From: Chitinophagales bacterium
GTDB lineage: Bacteria > Bacteroidota > Bacteroidia > Chitinophagales > Saprospiraceae
Assembly (NCBI GenBank): GCA_022360175.1
Contig: JAKSDI010000093.1
Location: 1-64,000, forward strand
Direction of reading: 5' to 3'
DNA length: 64,000 nt
The notes beneath the pieces are model-generated. The model was given only the letters and a program-made list of their open reading frames with translations, made no database searches and had not been told where the DNA came from. Shown here piece by piece: positions 1 to 7,927 of this stretch (the stretch's first letter is position 1; every line of letters begins with the position of its first letter). A program made the translations under genes and the position numbers.

Positions 1-58
1 ACGGTTCGGGTAGCAGCAAGAGCTGACGAATGGAGACTATTGACTGCTAACCATTGTT
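1..58 (-). repeat. attC-like palindromic site 1 (left end cut by the window)
   Basis: An imperfect inverted repeat with arms GGGTAGCAG and CTGCTAACC brackets a centre containing GACGAATGGAG. The same centre and the same outer block (ACGG-TCGGGTA ... ACC-ATTGT) recur in the site at 640-705, so the two sites form one family flanking the Nudix gene. Read on the minus strand it starts with an AACAATGG block, like the R'' side of integron attC sites. The left part is outside the window, so the outer core cannot be checked. The last codons of the Nudix gene lie inside it. Confidence 0.5.
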
Positions 59-529
59 TGTAGCAGTCTTTCTCTCTTTCAGCCATTTTAGAAGTTTAAT
101 GTAGGTAGGTTTTCTAAATGGTATTACTATTTCAACTAATTCTTCCATGTCAATCCAACACCATTTAGAAAACTCATTGTTTGGAATATTTTCTAGATCT
201 AATTCTATATCATCATTCATTACTTTATATAGGAACCACTTTTGAACCTGGCCTCTTCCTATCCATTTTTTTCTCATTTTCTTAGGTAATTCATAAGCAA
301 TCCAATCTTTATATTCGTCTAGGTATTTCAACTCAGAATTTGGCTTAATTCCTGTTTCTTCATGAATTTCTCTTTCTATACTTGTTTTTGGTGATTCTTT
401 TCTGTCAATTCCTCCTTGTGGGAATTGCCACGAGTTTTCATGCTCAGTTCTTTCAAAAGCAAGAACTTGTCCTTTCGAATTTATTATAATTACCCCTACA
501 TTAGCTCGGAAAAATTTATCCTTATGCAT
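47..529 (-). CDS. Nudix hydrolase, RppH-like
   Basis: A 160-residue single-domain Nudix protein. The full Nudix box GX5EX7REUXEEXGU is present at residues 39-61, with the metal-binding REIHEE core at 53-58, and the family's usual FPQGG lead-in is at 36-40. The WQFPQGG form and the length resemble RppH/NudH-type RNA or dinucleoside polyphosphate pyrophosphohydrolases, but substrate cannot be read from sequence and a nucleotide-pool role is equally possible. The start ATG at 529 is the first in frame and the protein begins directly with the fold. The C-terminus (ATNNG) is encoded by the palindromic site at 1-58, as happens with integron cassette genes whose stop codon lies in attC. It sits alone between two related palindromes, which argues that it is a cassette and not part of an operon. 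Confidence 0.85.
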   Translation of the reverse strand: MHKDKFFRANVGVIIINSKGQVLAFERTEHENSWQFPQGGIDRKESPKTSIEREIHEETGIKPNSELKYLDEYKDWIAYELPKKMRKKWIGRGQVQKWFLYKVMNDDIELDLENIPNNEFSKWCWIDMEELVEIVIPFRKPTYIKLLKWLKERKTATNNG

Positions 530-639
530 TATTTAGTTTTTTGAATTTTAGATTAATTGTTATTCTTTTTTGATATTTTCTTTTAAAGTAGTGATTGTAT
601 AATTTTTTCAACTTTCTTGACTTCAAATTCATTCCTGAT

Positions 640-705
640 TGCTACCAACGGCTCGGGTATGTGGCGGTGGCGACGAATGGAGCCACTGATCGACATACCC
701 ATTGT
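640..705 (-). repeat. attC-like palindromic site 2, interrupted by a group II intron
   Basis: Outer arm CAAC/GTTG, middle arm GGGTATGT/ACATACCC and inner arm GTGGC/GCCAC form a nested imperfect hairpin around GACGAATGGA. The right outer arm is completed only when the intron at 706-2059 is removed and 2060-2070 is joined (ATTGT followed by TGTACA). Read on the minus strand the rejoined site runs from ACAACAATGG to CCGTTGGTAGC, which has the layout of an attC site (R'' AAC-AA block, GTT-type R' core). It is closely related to the site at 1-58. Confidence 0.55.
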
Positions 706-2059
706 GTGTGCCCGGCATGGGCATCCTTAATTATCGGAAGATAATTAATAAAACTAGAGGGTGCAAGTCCCTTATGGGCAGGGGTGACGCCTTGAACCAT
801 TAGTAAGTCGCCAGCTGGTTTGCCGTGAGGCATGCAGTGAAGGAAGCGAGACTGCAAAGCTCGGTACTGACGAACAGGAACCATATAAGAGGCTATGAGG
901 CCGGATGAGTAGGCACATCACCATGACGTCCAAAATGCTAGCAATAGTAAGCACCAAAATAGTAGATATGGCAGGCATTGAGCGAAAGAGGATGCTCTTA
1001 CCCGGGAGATCTCCATAAGCACGAGTTGCTAGAGTGGAGAAGTCAGCAGAAGTCATAGTAGCTGCCAATCTGGTAAAGGTAGTGAAGGACGGAACATTAA
1101 CGGCCCTTAATGGACATGGGAGCGATTACTGCGTCCAGGATAGTTTTTCCAGCAGAATAGTAGCCCATGATCAAGCGGGACAAGAGAACTTTATGTGTAT
1201 TGTGATTAATCAAATTACATCAAGAAGGAACCTAAACTATGCTTATTTGCAAGTGGTCAAGAATCGGGGCGCTGGAGGTGTAGATGGTCTTCAAGTAGAA
1301 GAACTTGGAGAATCGCTACACCAAAACGGAGCCAGGTATTGCCAGCAAATAAGGGAAGGCCACTACCAGGCCTCACCGATATTGGGGGTAGAAATACCCA
1401 AGAGCAATGGTGAAACCTGCTTACTAGGCGTACCGACAGTGATAGATCGACTACACCTACCGATCAATCGTGAGAAGAGTGGAATACGTCGGCCTGTCAA
1501 TTTCAACCTATTAGGCTATGGTTTTGTACCTACCTACAAAAAGGGAGAAAAAGGCAAATATCAATTCGTCGTGGAAAAGTTCAAATGGAAGAAGTTAAAA
1601 ACAAAACTTAAACTAATCACCAGGAAGACCGTCTAGATGAACGACTGATATTACTCAACCAAACGATAAGAGGCTGGATCAATTACTTCAAATATGCTTC
1701 CATTCACGCCAAATTAAAACAATTGGATGAATGGCTGAGAAAACGTTTGCGTTACTGCATTTGGCACCACTGGAAGAAACCGGAGAAGAAAAGGCGAAGC
1801 CTCATTAGACTCGGGGTACATCTAGGCATGGCCTATGCATGGAGTCGTACCAGAATGGGAGGATGGCGAACCGCTCAAAACCCCATCCTGATTACTACAA
1901 TCACCATCGAACGCTTAAAACAAAGGGGCTATTTCAGCTTGGCGGACTACTACCATAAAGTGAAGCATCGTTAGTGAACCGCCGTATACGAGGTCCGTAC
2001 GTACGGTGGTGTGAGAGGTGCACTCCGATCAGTTCAATGGTCGGAGCCGTCTACTCGAT
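706..2059 (+). mobile_element. Group II intron with degraded open reading frame
   Basis: The 5' end GTGTGCCC and the early block with GAGGGTGCAAGTCCCT are the conserved start of bacterial group II introns. Near the 3' end, positions about 1976-2018 form a domain V hairpin (GAACCGCCG ... CGGTGG), followed by a domain VI hairpin (CTCCGATC ... GGTCGGAG) and an end at CTACTCGAT. The encoded reverse transcriptase is broken (separate entry). The intron sits after TTGT inside an attC-like palindrome and on the strand opposite to the cassette direction, which is the arrangement known for the IIC-attC group; but its 5' end and domain V look more like other bacterial classes, so I do not assign a class. 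Exact 3' end could be off by one base. Confidence 0.85.
1193..1974 (+). pseudogene. ltrA: Group II intron reverse transcriptase/maturase, internally deleted and frameshifted
   Basis: The N-terminal part (RNRGAGGVDGL, then VEIPKSNGETCLLGVPTVIDRL as separate recognisable RT blocks) runs to about 1455 and then jumps directly to the C-terminal block NREKSGIRRPVNFNLLGYGF at about 1470. In an intact protein of this family roughly 190 residues lie between these blocks, including the catalytic YADD motif, so the polymerase core is missing. A further frame change at about 1620-1640 separates TRKT from LDERL, after which the maturase X region and the C-terminal end (RLRYCIWHHWKKPEKKR, AYAWSRTRMGGW) continue to the stop at 1974. 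The protein cannot be active; any mobility or splicing would need a helper maturase acting in trans. Confidence 0.9.
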
Positions 2060-2229
2060 TGTACACAGTGTTTTTTCATTAGCATTTGCATAGTGTAAGT
2101 GGTTTTGTGTTGCTCATAATAGTTTTAATATAATAAAAGGTTGTTTTATTATAAATTGTAAATGCTTTATGTCTAAATTACATATTAGATCTACTTTTTG
2201 GAATAGTATAACTATTAAATGGACGCTAA

Positions 2230-4428
2230 ATGCATACTTACAATCTTTCAAAAGAAAAAGATAAAACAGTAGAATTTATGTTTGATGTAGAAGGAGAGCA
2301 CCTTGACGAGGTTCTTTCTTCTATCTGTTCATCTCTGAAACAAAATTCAATCATTTTGGGTGAATTACAAGATGAATTAGATCAAATCTTACATAAATCT
2401 AACGTAGTTGATGATATCCATGCTGGTGTAGCGGTTATACATCATAAAACTTCAAAAATTGATAATCTTGAAATAATTGTCCGTACCAAGAATGAAATTC
2501 CATCATCTAATGATGCACCGATCCGTTTTGTTTGGATTTTGTTGGGAAAAGAGAAAACACATCAGCATCTAGCTCAAGCATCAGAGTTTTTAAAACTCCT
2601 AGAAGACAAAGAGCTAAAAGAAAAGTTTCTAAATGTAAAAACAGGAGAGGAGTTTGTCGATGTTTACGTTCAAGGAGTTAAAGAAGAAGTAAACTTCAAA
2701 CACCATATCCCACCTGAATTGGAACCCACTGGCAAGTTTGCTGGAGGTTTGATAGCGGATATAAAAAGAACCTCAGAGACTTATTTTCAGGATTTTAAGG
2801 ATGGGATGAATAGCAAGAGTTTAGCATCCATTTTTTTCCTCTTTTTTGCATGTTTGGCACCCGCAATTGCTTTTGGTGGATTGCTTGAAGTACAAACGGA
2901 TGGTGCTGTAGGGGTGACAGAAATGATTGTTGCTACAGCAATTTGCGGTGTTTCTTATGCACTTTTTAGTGGTCAACCATTGACTATTTTGGGAAGTACA
3001 GGACCTGTAATCGTTTTTATGGGCTTATTATACCCTCTCTGTATTCAATACAACATACCCTACCTGCCTACACTTGCTTGTGTTGGTTTATGGACAATGT
3101 TGTTCTTAATCATATTGGCAGTAATTGATGCGTGCTCATGGATACGTTTTTTTACTCGTTTTACAGACGATACTTTTGCTGCATTGATTAGTTTGATATT
3201 CATTTATGAAGCAGTCAAAAAAATGTTAGGTGGTTTTGAAGCCGATGAAACTGGAATTATTCCTTATGCTGCTGCTTTTTTAAGTTTATTATTGGGACTA
3301 GGGACTTTCTATATTGGTTCTGCCTTGTCTAATTTGAGAAGTGGGATTTACCTTCGTAGAAGAGTAAGAGAGTTTTTAGCTGATTTTGGAACCACAATCG
3401 CTATTCTACTAATGTTGTTAGTTTCACTTTATTTTAATGATATTTCAATAAAAAGATTGGATGTTCCTGAGAAACTAGAACCTACTAGTTATGTTATTAC
3501 AGAGGATGTTAGAAATGAATTTGGTATTTCTGAGGAGTTGGGGAATGCTATACTATACAATCCTTCTCTGTTGAATTCTAATGAAAAGAAAATCAGATTT
3601 TCATCCCTGTCAAGTTCAGCACAAACAGAACTCACGGACTTGGCTAAGTCTAAAGAACAAATCATTGAAAAAAGTGCCAAGCGATCATGGTTTGTCAATC
3701 CATTCGAAGCTCCAACATGGGTTATTTGGTTGAGCATCATACCCGCATTATTGCTGAGTATCTTATTGTATTTGGATCAAAATATAACAGTACGCTTGGT
3801 GAATCATTCTCAATACAAGCTAAAAAAGAGAGGTGGCTATCATTTAGATTTGCTTATCGTTGCTTTATTAGTTGGGGTTTGTTCTCTTTTGGGTTTACCT
3901 TGGATGGTTGCAGCAACTGTTCGATCCTTGAATCATGTTCGTTCTTTAGTAAAAGTTGAAGAAGATAATGAAAATGAAGTTATAGTTGGGACTGTTGAAA
4001 CTAGATTAACAGGACTATTGGTACATGTTACTGTCGGAGCAAGTTTACTTTTACTTGGTTTCTTAAAGTTAGTTCCTATGGCAGTATTGTTTGGATTGTT
4101 CCTATATATGGGAATTACTTCCATGAAAGGAAATCAACTTTTTGAGCGAATGAAGCTTTGGATTATGGATCCCTCCAAATATCCTGCGACCTATTATCTA
4201 AGAGCTGTGCCAACAAAGCAAGTACATTTATTTACTTTAATTCAAACAACTTCTTTAGGAGTACTATGGTTGGTTAAGACAAGCGCATTGGCCATCTTAT
4301 TCCCATTGTTTATTGCTTTACTTGTCCCAATTCGGATATTGATGAATCGCTTTTTTAATTATTCACATTTGGCATTATTAGATGCTGAAGAAGAACCTGA
4401 TGAAGAACAATTTGGAGAACTTGACTAA
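2230..4428 (+). CDS. SLC4-family bicarbonate/anion transporter homologue
   Basis: A 732-residue protein with the complete layout of animal SLC4 bicarbonate transporters. A soluble N-terminal domain (about 1-170, like the EIIA-fold cytoplasmic domain of band 3) precedes a membrane domain from about 198. Signature segments are FFACLAPAIAFGGLL (205-219), SGQPLTILGSTGP (247-259), GYHLDLL (536-542), GLPWMVAATV (555-564) and FLYMGITSMKGNQL (624-637). A non-conserved loop lies at about 402-490. The expected role is bicarbonate or anion movement across the inner membrane, perhaps with sodium; substrate is inferred from family only. It is on the plus strand, opposite to the other genes of the array, and lies between two attC-like palindromes. 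Annotating it as SulP is less likely because the SLC4-specific segments are nearly unbroken. Confidence 0.9.
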   Translation: MHTYNLSKEKDKTVEFMFDVEGEHLDEVLSSICSSLKQNSIILGELQDELDQILHKSNVVDDIHAGVAVIHHKTSKIDNLEIIVRTKNEIPSSNDAPIRFVWILLGKEKTHQHLAQASEFLKLLEDKELKEKFLNVKTGEEFVDVYVQGVKEEVNFKHHIPPELEPTGKFAGGLIADIKRTSETYFQDFKDGMNSKSLASIFFLFFACLAPAIAFGGLLEVQTDGAVGVTEMIVATAICGVSYALFSGQPLTILGSTGPVIVFMGLLYPLCIQYNIPYLPTLACVGLWTMLFLIILAVIDACSWIRFFTRFTDDTFAALISLIFIYEAVKKMLGGFEADETGIIPYAAAFLSLLLGLGTFYIGSALSNLRSGIYLRRRVREFLADFGTTIAILLMLLVSLYFNDISIKRLDVPEKLEPTSYVITEDVRNEFGISEELGNAILYNPSLLNSNEKKIRFSSLSSSAQTELTDLAKSKEQIIEKSAKRSWFVNPFEAPTWVIWLSIIPALLLSILLYLDQNITVRLVNHSQYKLKKRGGYHLDLLIVALLVGVCSLLGLPWMVAATVRSLNHVRSLVKVEEDNENEVIVGTVETRLTGLLVHVTVGASLLLLGFLKLVPMAVLFGLFLYMGITSMKGNQLFERMKLWIMDPSKYPATYYLRAVPTKQVHLFTLIQTTSLGVLWLVKTSALAILFPLFIALLVPIRILMNRFFNYSHLALLDAEEEPDEEQFGELD

Positions 4429-4454
4429 ACTAGCTGACTTTGCAGAATTATTAT

Positions 4455-4529
4455 GTTGAACAACGGTCTTGCATAAACGGCGTGACCAGCTTTTGCTGGG
4501 CATGACAGTTTTATGCGTTGTTATCTGCA
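4455..4529 (-). repeat. attC-like palindromic site 3
   Basis: A long imperfect hairpin: AACAACGG with CGTTGTT as the outer pair, GCATAAAC with GTTTTATGC as the middle pair, and AGC-TTTT-GCT at the centre. Read on the minus strand it begins CAGATAACAACGC and ends CCGTTGTTCAAC, the R''-to-R' order of an attC site. The stop codon of the membrane-protein gene at 4511-6178 lies inside it. It separates that gene from the convergent SLC4 gene. Confidence 0.55.
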
Positions 4530-6178
4530 TTTTTTTCCTTTCTATTTGCCCCTAAAAACAGACCAAATGCAACATTAATTTCCCTCATGATATTGTTATT
4601 TGTCGACTCTTTCATTAATGATGCTTCAGAGGTTTGATAACAGGAAATGGAATTTTTACGGAACAAGTAAACTCTAATATCATATGGCTTAATTGTTTTT
4701 GTTTCATGCAATTCTAACCTTTTAAAATGTTTTCCATTTTCCCCTTTTAAAAGCTTTAGAATATCAACTCCTTTTGATGTTATGTGTTTATAGGTTTTTT
4801 TCAAAACAAATTTCTGACCGCCGCTTTTAACATATACAGAGGGAATGTTATAAGCAATCGAAAGGAGAAAAAGTTGAGGATTTGCAAAATATTCTATTAT
4901 TATTTGGAAAATATTTGAATCATCAAAATAAATTTGCTCTGCTAAAGAATAATTTTCTAATTTAAATAATTGTTGTTTAGTGTTTTCGTATTCCTTTGAA
5001 ATATTTTTGATAGTTGAAATGTTTAAATTTTTGTTATTTATTTCTTTTTCTATGTCCCCCCAATATTTCTTTGACTTTATTTCTGCTTCTATTCTTTTTT
5101 TCTCCTCTTTTTCTTTTTCAAATTTAGTTAATCTTTTTTCTATCTTTTCATTGATTGAATTATGTGTAAATCCGAGGTAAATTAATTCTAATAAAAAAAT
5201 TGCGACTGTAAACTTAAAAGAGAATTCAATTAATTTTGGAATTACATATGATTGGTTAATTTCAAATTCACTTAAACTTGCAAGAAAATAATTTGAAAAA
5301 TCAAATGTAATTACATCCAAAATTAATTTACCCATGTATTTAGTAGAATCCAGAAATGATGGGATGGTGTCGTTTTCAAAATATTGATAATTGCTTGAAA
5401 GGTGAAATATAAAAAAGATAAATACAATTAAAAATCCCCCATATGAAGTAAGTAATAGTGAAACAAGATTCTGTTGTGGTTGAGTAAACGGAATAGCTAT
5501 TTTAATTATATTTTCAATCCCAAACAGTAAAATATATATTGCTTGCCATATGAGGAATGCAATTGATATAAGATATAGGATAGACCATATAATAATAGCT
5601 GATTTACTAAATACATAATGATTAAGAATAGCTGAGAATACGAGACACACTATAATTAAGCTCAAACATCCAATAGCTTCTTTTCTATGACTCTTTGCTA
5701 TACTCAAGTCAAGCTTTACCCAATTAGGAGTTTCAATAAGTTCATCATTTTCAAGTTTTTCTAATATGCTTCTTATTGTAATTTCCTTATATCCAGACAA
5801 ATATTGGGAAGTCAAATAGATTAATGGAAAAGTAAAGCAAAAAAAGGAAATCCAAGTTATGGATTGAATTTCTAAAAAATAAACGACCCCGAATAAGAAA
5901 ACTATTAAAGCAATTATTTTGTCTATATAAATAGACTCATTTTCACTATCCTTAAGTATCTTTTTAAATTTAAATGCGTTCGAATCATGAAGGGATAAAA
6001 TCACTTGTTTTCTCTCATCTTTCTCGCATTCTGAAGGGCTAAAATATGTTTGCCTACAATTCTCACATGATAAAATCTTTCCTATTGCGTAGCTCTTATC
6101 TTCAAAGTGCTTTAATTGTTTGAAAAAGTCTTTGGCAAGTTCTTCATACTCACAATCCGATAGTTCGCATTTTTTCAT
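4511..6178 (-). CDS. Multi-pass membrane protein of unknown function with N-terminal Cys cluster
   Basis: I do not recognise the family. The 555-residue protein begins with a short Cys-rich part (CELSDC at about 4-9 and CENC at about 38-41) that could bind zinc. It continues with about six hydrophobic segments between residues about 86 and 350, then a highly charged coiled-coil (around 360-390, rich in E and K) and a soluble C-terminal part of about 150 residues. The codon composition is strongly AT-rich (many Ile, Lys, Asn, Phe), unlike the core genes downstream. The last residues (NADNNA) are encoded by the palindromic site at 4455-4529. It lies alone between two attC-like sites, so a selfish, defence or stress role as a cassette gene is possible, but nothing in the sequence fixes it. 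Confidence 0.7.
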   Translation of the reverse strand: MKKCELSDCEYEELAKDFFKQLKHFEDKSYAIGKILSCENCRQTYFSPSECEKDERKQVILSLHDSNAFKFKKILKDSENESIYIDKIIALIVFLFGVVYFLEIQSITWISFFCFTFPLIYLTSQYLSGYKEITIRSILEKLENDELIETPNWVKLDLSIAKSHRKEAIGCLSLIIVCLVFSAILNHYVFSKSAIIIWSILYLISIAFLIWQAIYILLFGIENIIKIAIPFTQPQQNLVSLLLTSYGGFLIVFIFFIFHLSSNYQYFENDTIPSFLDSTKYMGKLILDVITFDFSNYFLASLSEFEINQSYVIPKLIEFSFKFTVAIFLLELIYLGFTHNSINEKIEKRLTKFEKEKEEKKRIEAEIKSKKYWGDIEKEINNKNLNISTIKNISKEYENTKQQLFKLENYSLAEQIYFDDSNIFQIIIEYFANPQLFLLSIAYNIPSVYVKSGGQKFVLKKTYKHITSKGVDILKLLKGENGKHFKRLELHETKTIKPYDIRVYLFRKNSISCYQTSEASLMKESTNNNIMREINVAFGLFLGANRKEKNADNNA

Positions 6179-6197
6179 ACTATTTTATTATTTCAAA

Positions 6198-6278
6198 TTG
6201 CAGATAACGCTACGGCTATGCGCCGTAACTACCCTATGTTCCCCTGATATGGCGTATAGCCTTTGTTAGCTGCTGCAA
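6198..6278 (-). repeat. attC-like palindromic site 4
   Basis: Outer arms TTGCAGATAACG and GTTAGCTGCTGCAA, and inner arms GGCTATGCGCC and GGCGTATAGCC, pair across an unpaired centre of about 30 bases. On the minus strand it reads GCAGCTAACAAAGGC at the start and GCGTTATCTGCAA at the end, the order of an attC site. It fills nearly the whole gap between the flanking genes at 4511-6178 and 6280-7809. Confidence 0.6.
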
Positions 6279-6279
6279 T

Positions 6280-7809
6280 TTATTCATTCAAGGCTCTTAA
6301 TTTTATCTTGTCTAAGATTTCTATTGCCATTTCATCTGGAGTTTTTCTTGAATCTAAATAAAGATCATAGATTGATTTATCAGTATAACTTTTATCATAT
6401 AATTTTTTTGATCTTTCAAAATTTAGCCTATCAAGTTCATCTACTTTTTCGGAAATATACTTAATACTTTTTCTCTCTAATTTTTTACTATATCTTTTAA
6501 TCCTTTCACTTACAGGGCAATCAAGATAAACTGAGATAAATCTTTTTGATAACTCTTCCTGTTCTTTAGCAAAAATCCCTGAAAATCTACTTTCTACAAT
6601 TATACCCTTATGTTCGATTAATATATCTCTTTGAAATTCATCAAACTCCATATGTAGTTCATCAGGTAAATACTCAACTCCTTTTTCATCTTGAATCCCT
6701 TTAATATCACAAAATTTACTAAACATATGATTTATCTGAAATTCCTGCCACCCATGGCTTTTAAGGGAATTTAATAATTGTATAACTAAAGTAGATTTTC
6801 CTGAGCCTGCTTTACCAGAAACTGTAATTCCTGTAATTAACTCCAAACTCCTTGGATCATATATAATCCGACTTTTGAGGGCTTTGTAAATATATTTTAT
6901 ATGAGTACAATATTCTTTAAGTCCCTTTAAATGTTTTTCAGTAAAAAATTTTTCTTTAGAGACCGATACTGAAAGAACCGCAACCGCATTACTTCTAACT
7001 TTCCCATTTCGATTCATTGATTCATCAAAAATTGGAATACAAATTATTCCATTGGCCTCATGCCTCCTTTTTTGCATATTATAATCGGTCAAATAATACC
7101 ATTCTTCATATTTTGAACCTCTTAATTCCGAACAAAAGATTAATTCTTCATTTGCTATGCAATATCCAATTACACCCTTCGGGTTTCTAGTATCGTGAGA
7201 AAAATTTTCTTCTAAATCAACAACTCTTCTTGGGCTAATATTTTTTTGTGCAAGTACTCGAAATCTACCGTTCCCTAATACTTCAAATAATCCAAGTCTA
7301 GCATTATTTTCATTATTTATCACTATTGTTGTAGAAATAATTTGATTAAGTATTTCATCCATTGCTGATTTTAAATCATTAATGGTAACTATATTTAAAG
7401 TCAAATAATAGGGAAGAATTGATGAGTTAATATGATCAATACCTGTACTTATTCTAGGACTTGATTTTATTTCTAACTCTCTTATCTTTTTCACTAATTC
7501 GTCCTTTTCTTTTTTTAAGGAATTGATTAGTTTAATTTGACTTTGTATTTGTTCTTGAAGTTGATGTATATCATTTTGAGGTTCAAAATCTGATATCAGT
7601 TCTAATAGTATTTTCGTGATCTTCAATTCTTCTATCTCATCTTTTTCTTCTACTATTCCACTGTAGTTTTTGCCTTTAATTTTGGAATATCTCTTTCTTA
7701 ATAAAATGAAATCGTTATAATTTTCAGAAGTCTCCTCAAAAAATTTAGATGCAGCTTCAAAAGCCTTATCTAATTGATTCTTTGCAATTAGTTTTATTAC
7801 CTGATTCAT
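6280..7809 (-). CDS. EAD-like / GAF-like / cytidylate-kinase-like fusion protein
   Basis: A 509-residue protein with an architecture I have not seen described. Residues 1-75 look like an effector-associated domain of the EAD11 type (helical, with LIAKNQLDKAF, ILLRKRYSKIK, GIV and a final ILLELI). A coiled coil follows at about 80-115. Residues about 145-310 look like a GAF-type sensor domain. Residues 324-505 are a P-loop nucleotide kinase with Walker A GKAGSGKST at 332-340, VESRFSGIFAKE at 405-416 and a C-terminal YDLYLDSRKTPDEMAIEIL block, closest to archaeal-type CMP kinases. EADs are adaptors of bacterial conflict systems that recruit effectors through matching EADs, so a defence or stress-signalling protein is a reasonable inference; the kinase substrate is unknown. 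It is the cassette nearest to the decayed integrase and is AT-rich. Confidence 0.75.
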   Translation of the reverse strand: MNQVIKLIAKNQLDKAFEAASKFFEETSENYNDFILLRKRYSKIKGKNYSGIVEEKDEIEELKITKILLELISDFEPQNDIHQLQEQIQSQIKLINSLKKEKDELVKKIRELEIKSSPRISTGIDHINSSILPYYLTLNIVTINDLKSAMDEILNQIISTTIVINNENNARLGLFEVLGNGRFRVLAQKNISPRRVVDLEENFSHDTRNPKGVIGYCIANEELIFCSELRGSKYEEWYYLTDYNMQKRRHEANGIICIPIFDESMNRNGKVRSNAVAVLSVSVSKEKFFTEKHLKGLKEYCTHIKYIYKALKSRIIYDPRSLELITGITVSGKAGSGKSTLVIQLLNSLKSHGWQEFQINHMFSKFCDIKGIQDEKGVEYLPDELHMEFDEFQRDILIEHKGIIVESRFSGIFAKEQEELSKRFISVYLDCPVSERIKRYSKKLERKSIKYISEKVDELDRLNFERSKKLYDKSYTDKSIYDLYLDSRKTPDEMAIEILDKIKLRALNE

Positions 7810-7871
7810 TTCTTCTAAATATGAAGTACTTACTAATAATTTACATATTAAATATAATTATTTTTTTATTT

Positions 7872-7921
7872 GTTGCAGCTAACATCCCAATACACGCATT
7901 GCGTGTATTACCAGTTGTGTA
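7872..7921 (-). repeat. attC/attI-like palindromic site 5
   Basis: A perfect 9-bp palindrome AATACACGC / GCGTGTATT (7889-7897 and 7901-7909, loop ATT) is flanked by GCAGCTAACATCCC on the left and ACCAGTTGTG on the right. Read on the minus strand the site ends GGGATGTTAGCTGC, matching the GTTAGCTGC core seen in the next site. It lies directly between the integrase remnant and the first cassette gene, where an integron would have its primary attachment site. Confidence 0.5.
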
Positions 7922-7927
7922 TATTTC

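Noticed and set aside
642..1068. Reading frames on the minus strand of the intron 5' part
   Set aside because: They lie in the conserved ribozyme domain I region and have no protein-family signal; the structure is RNA.
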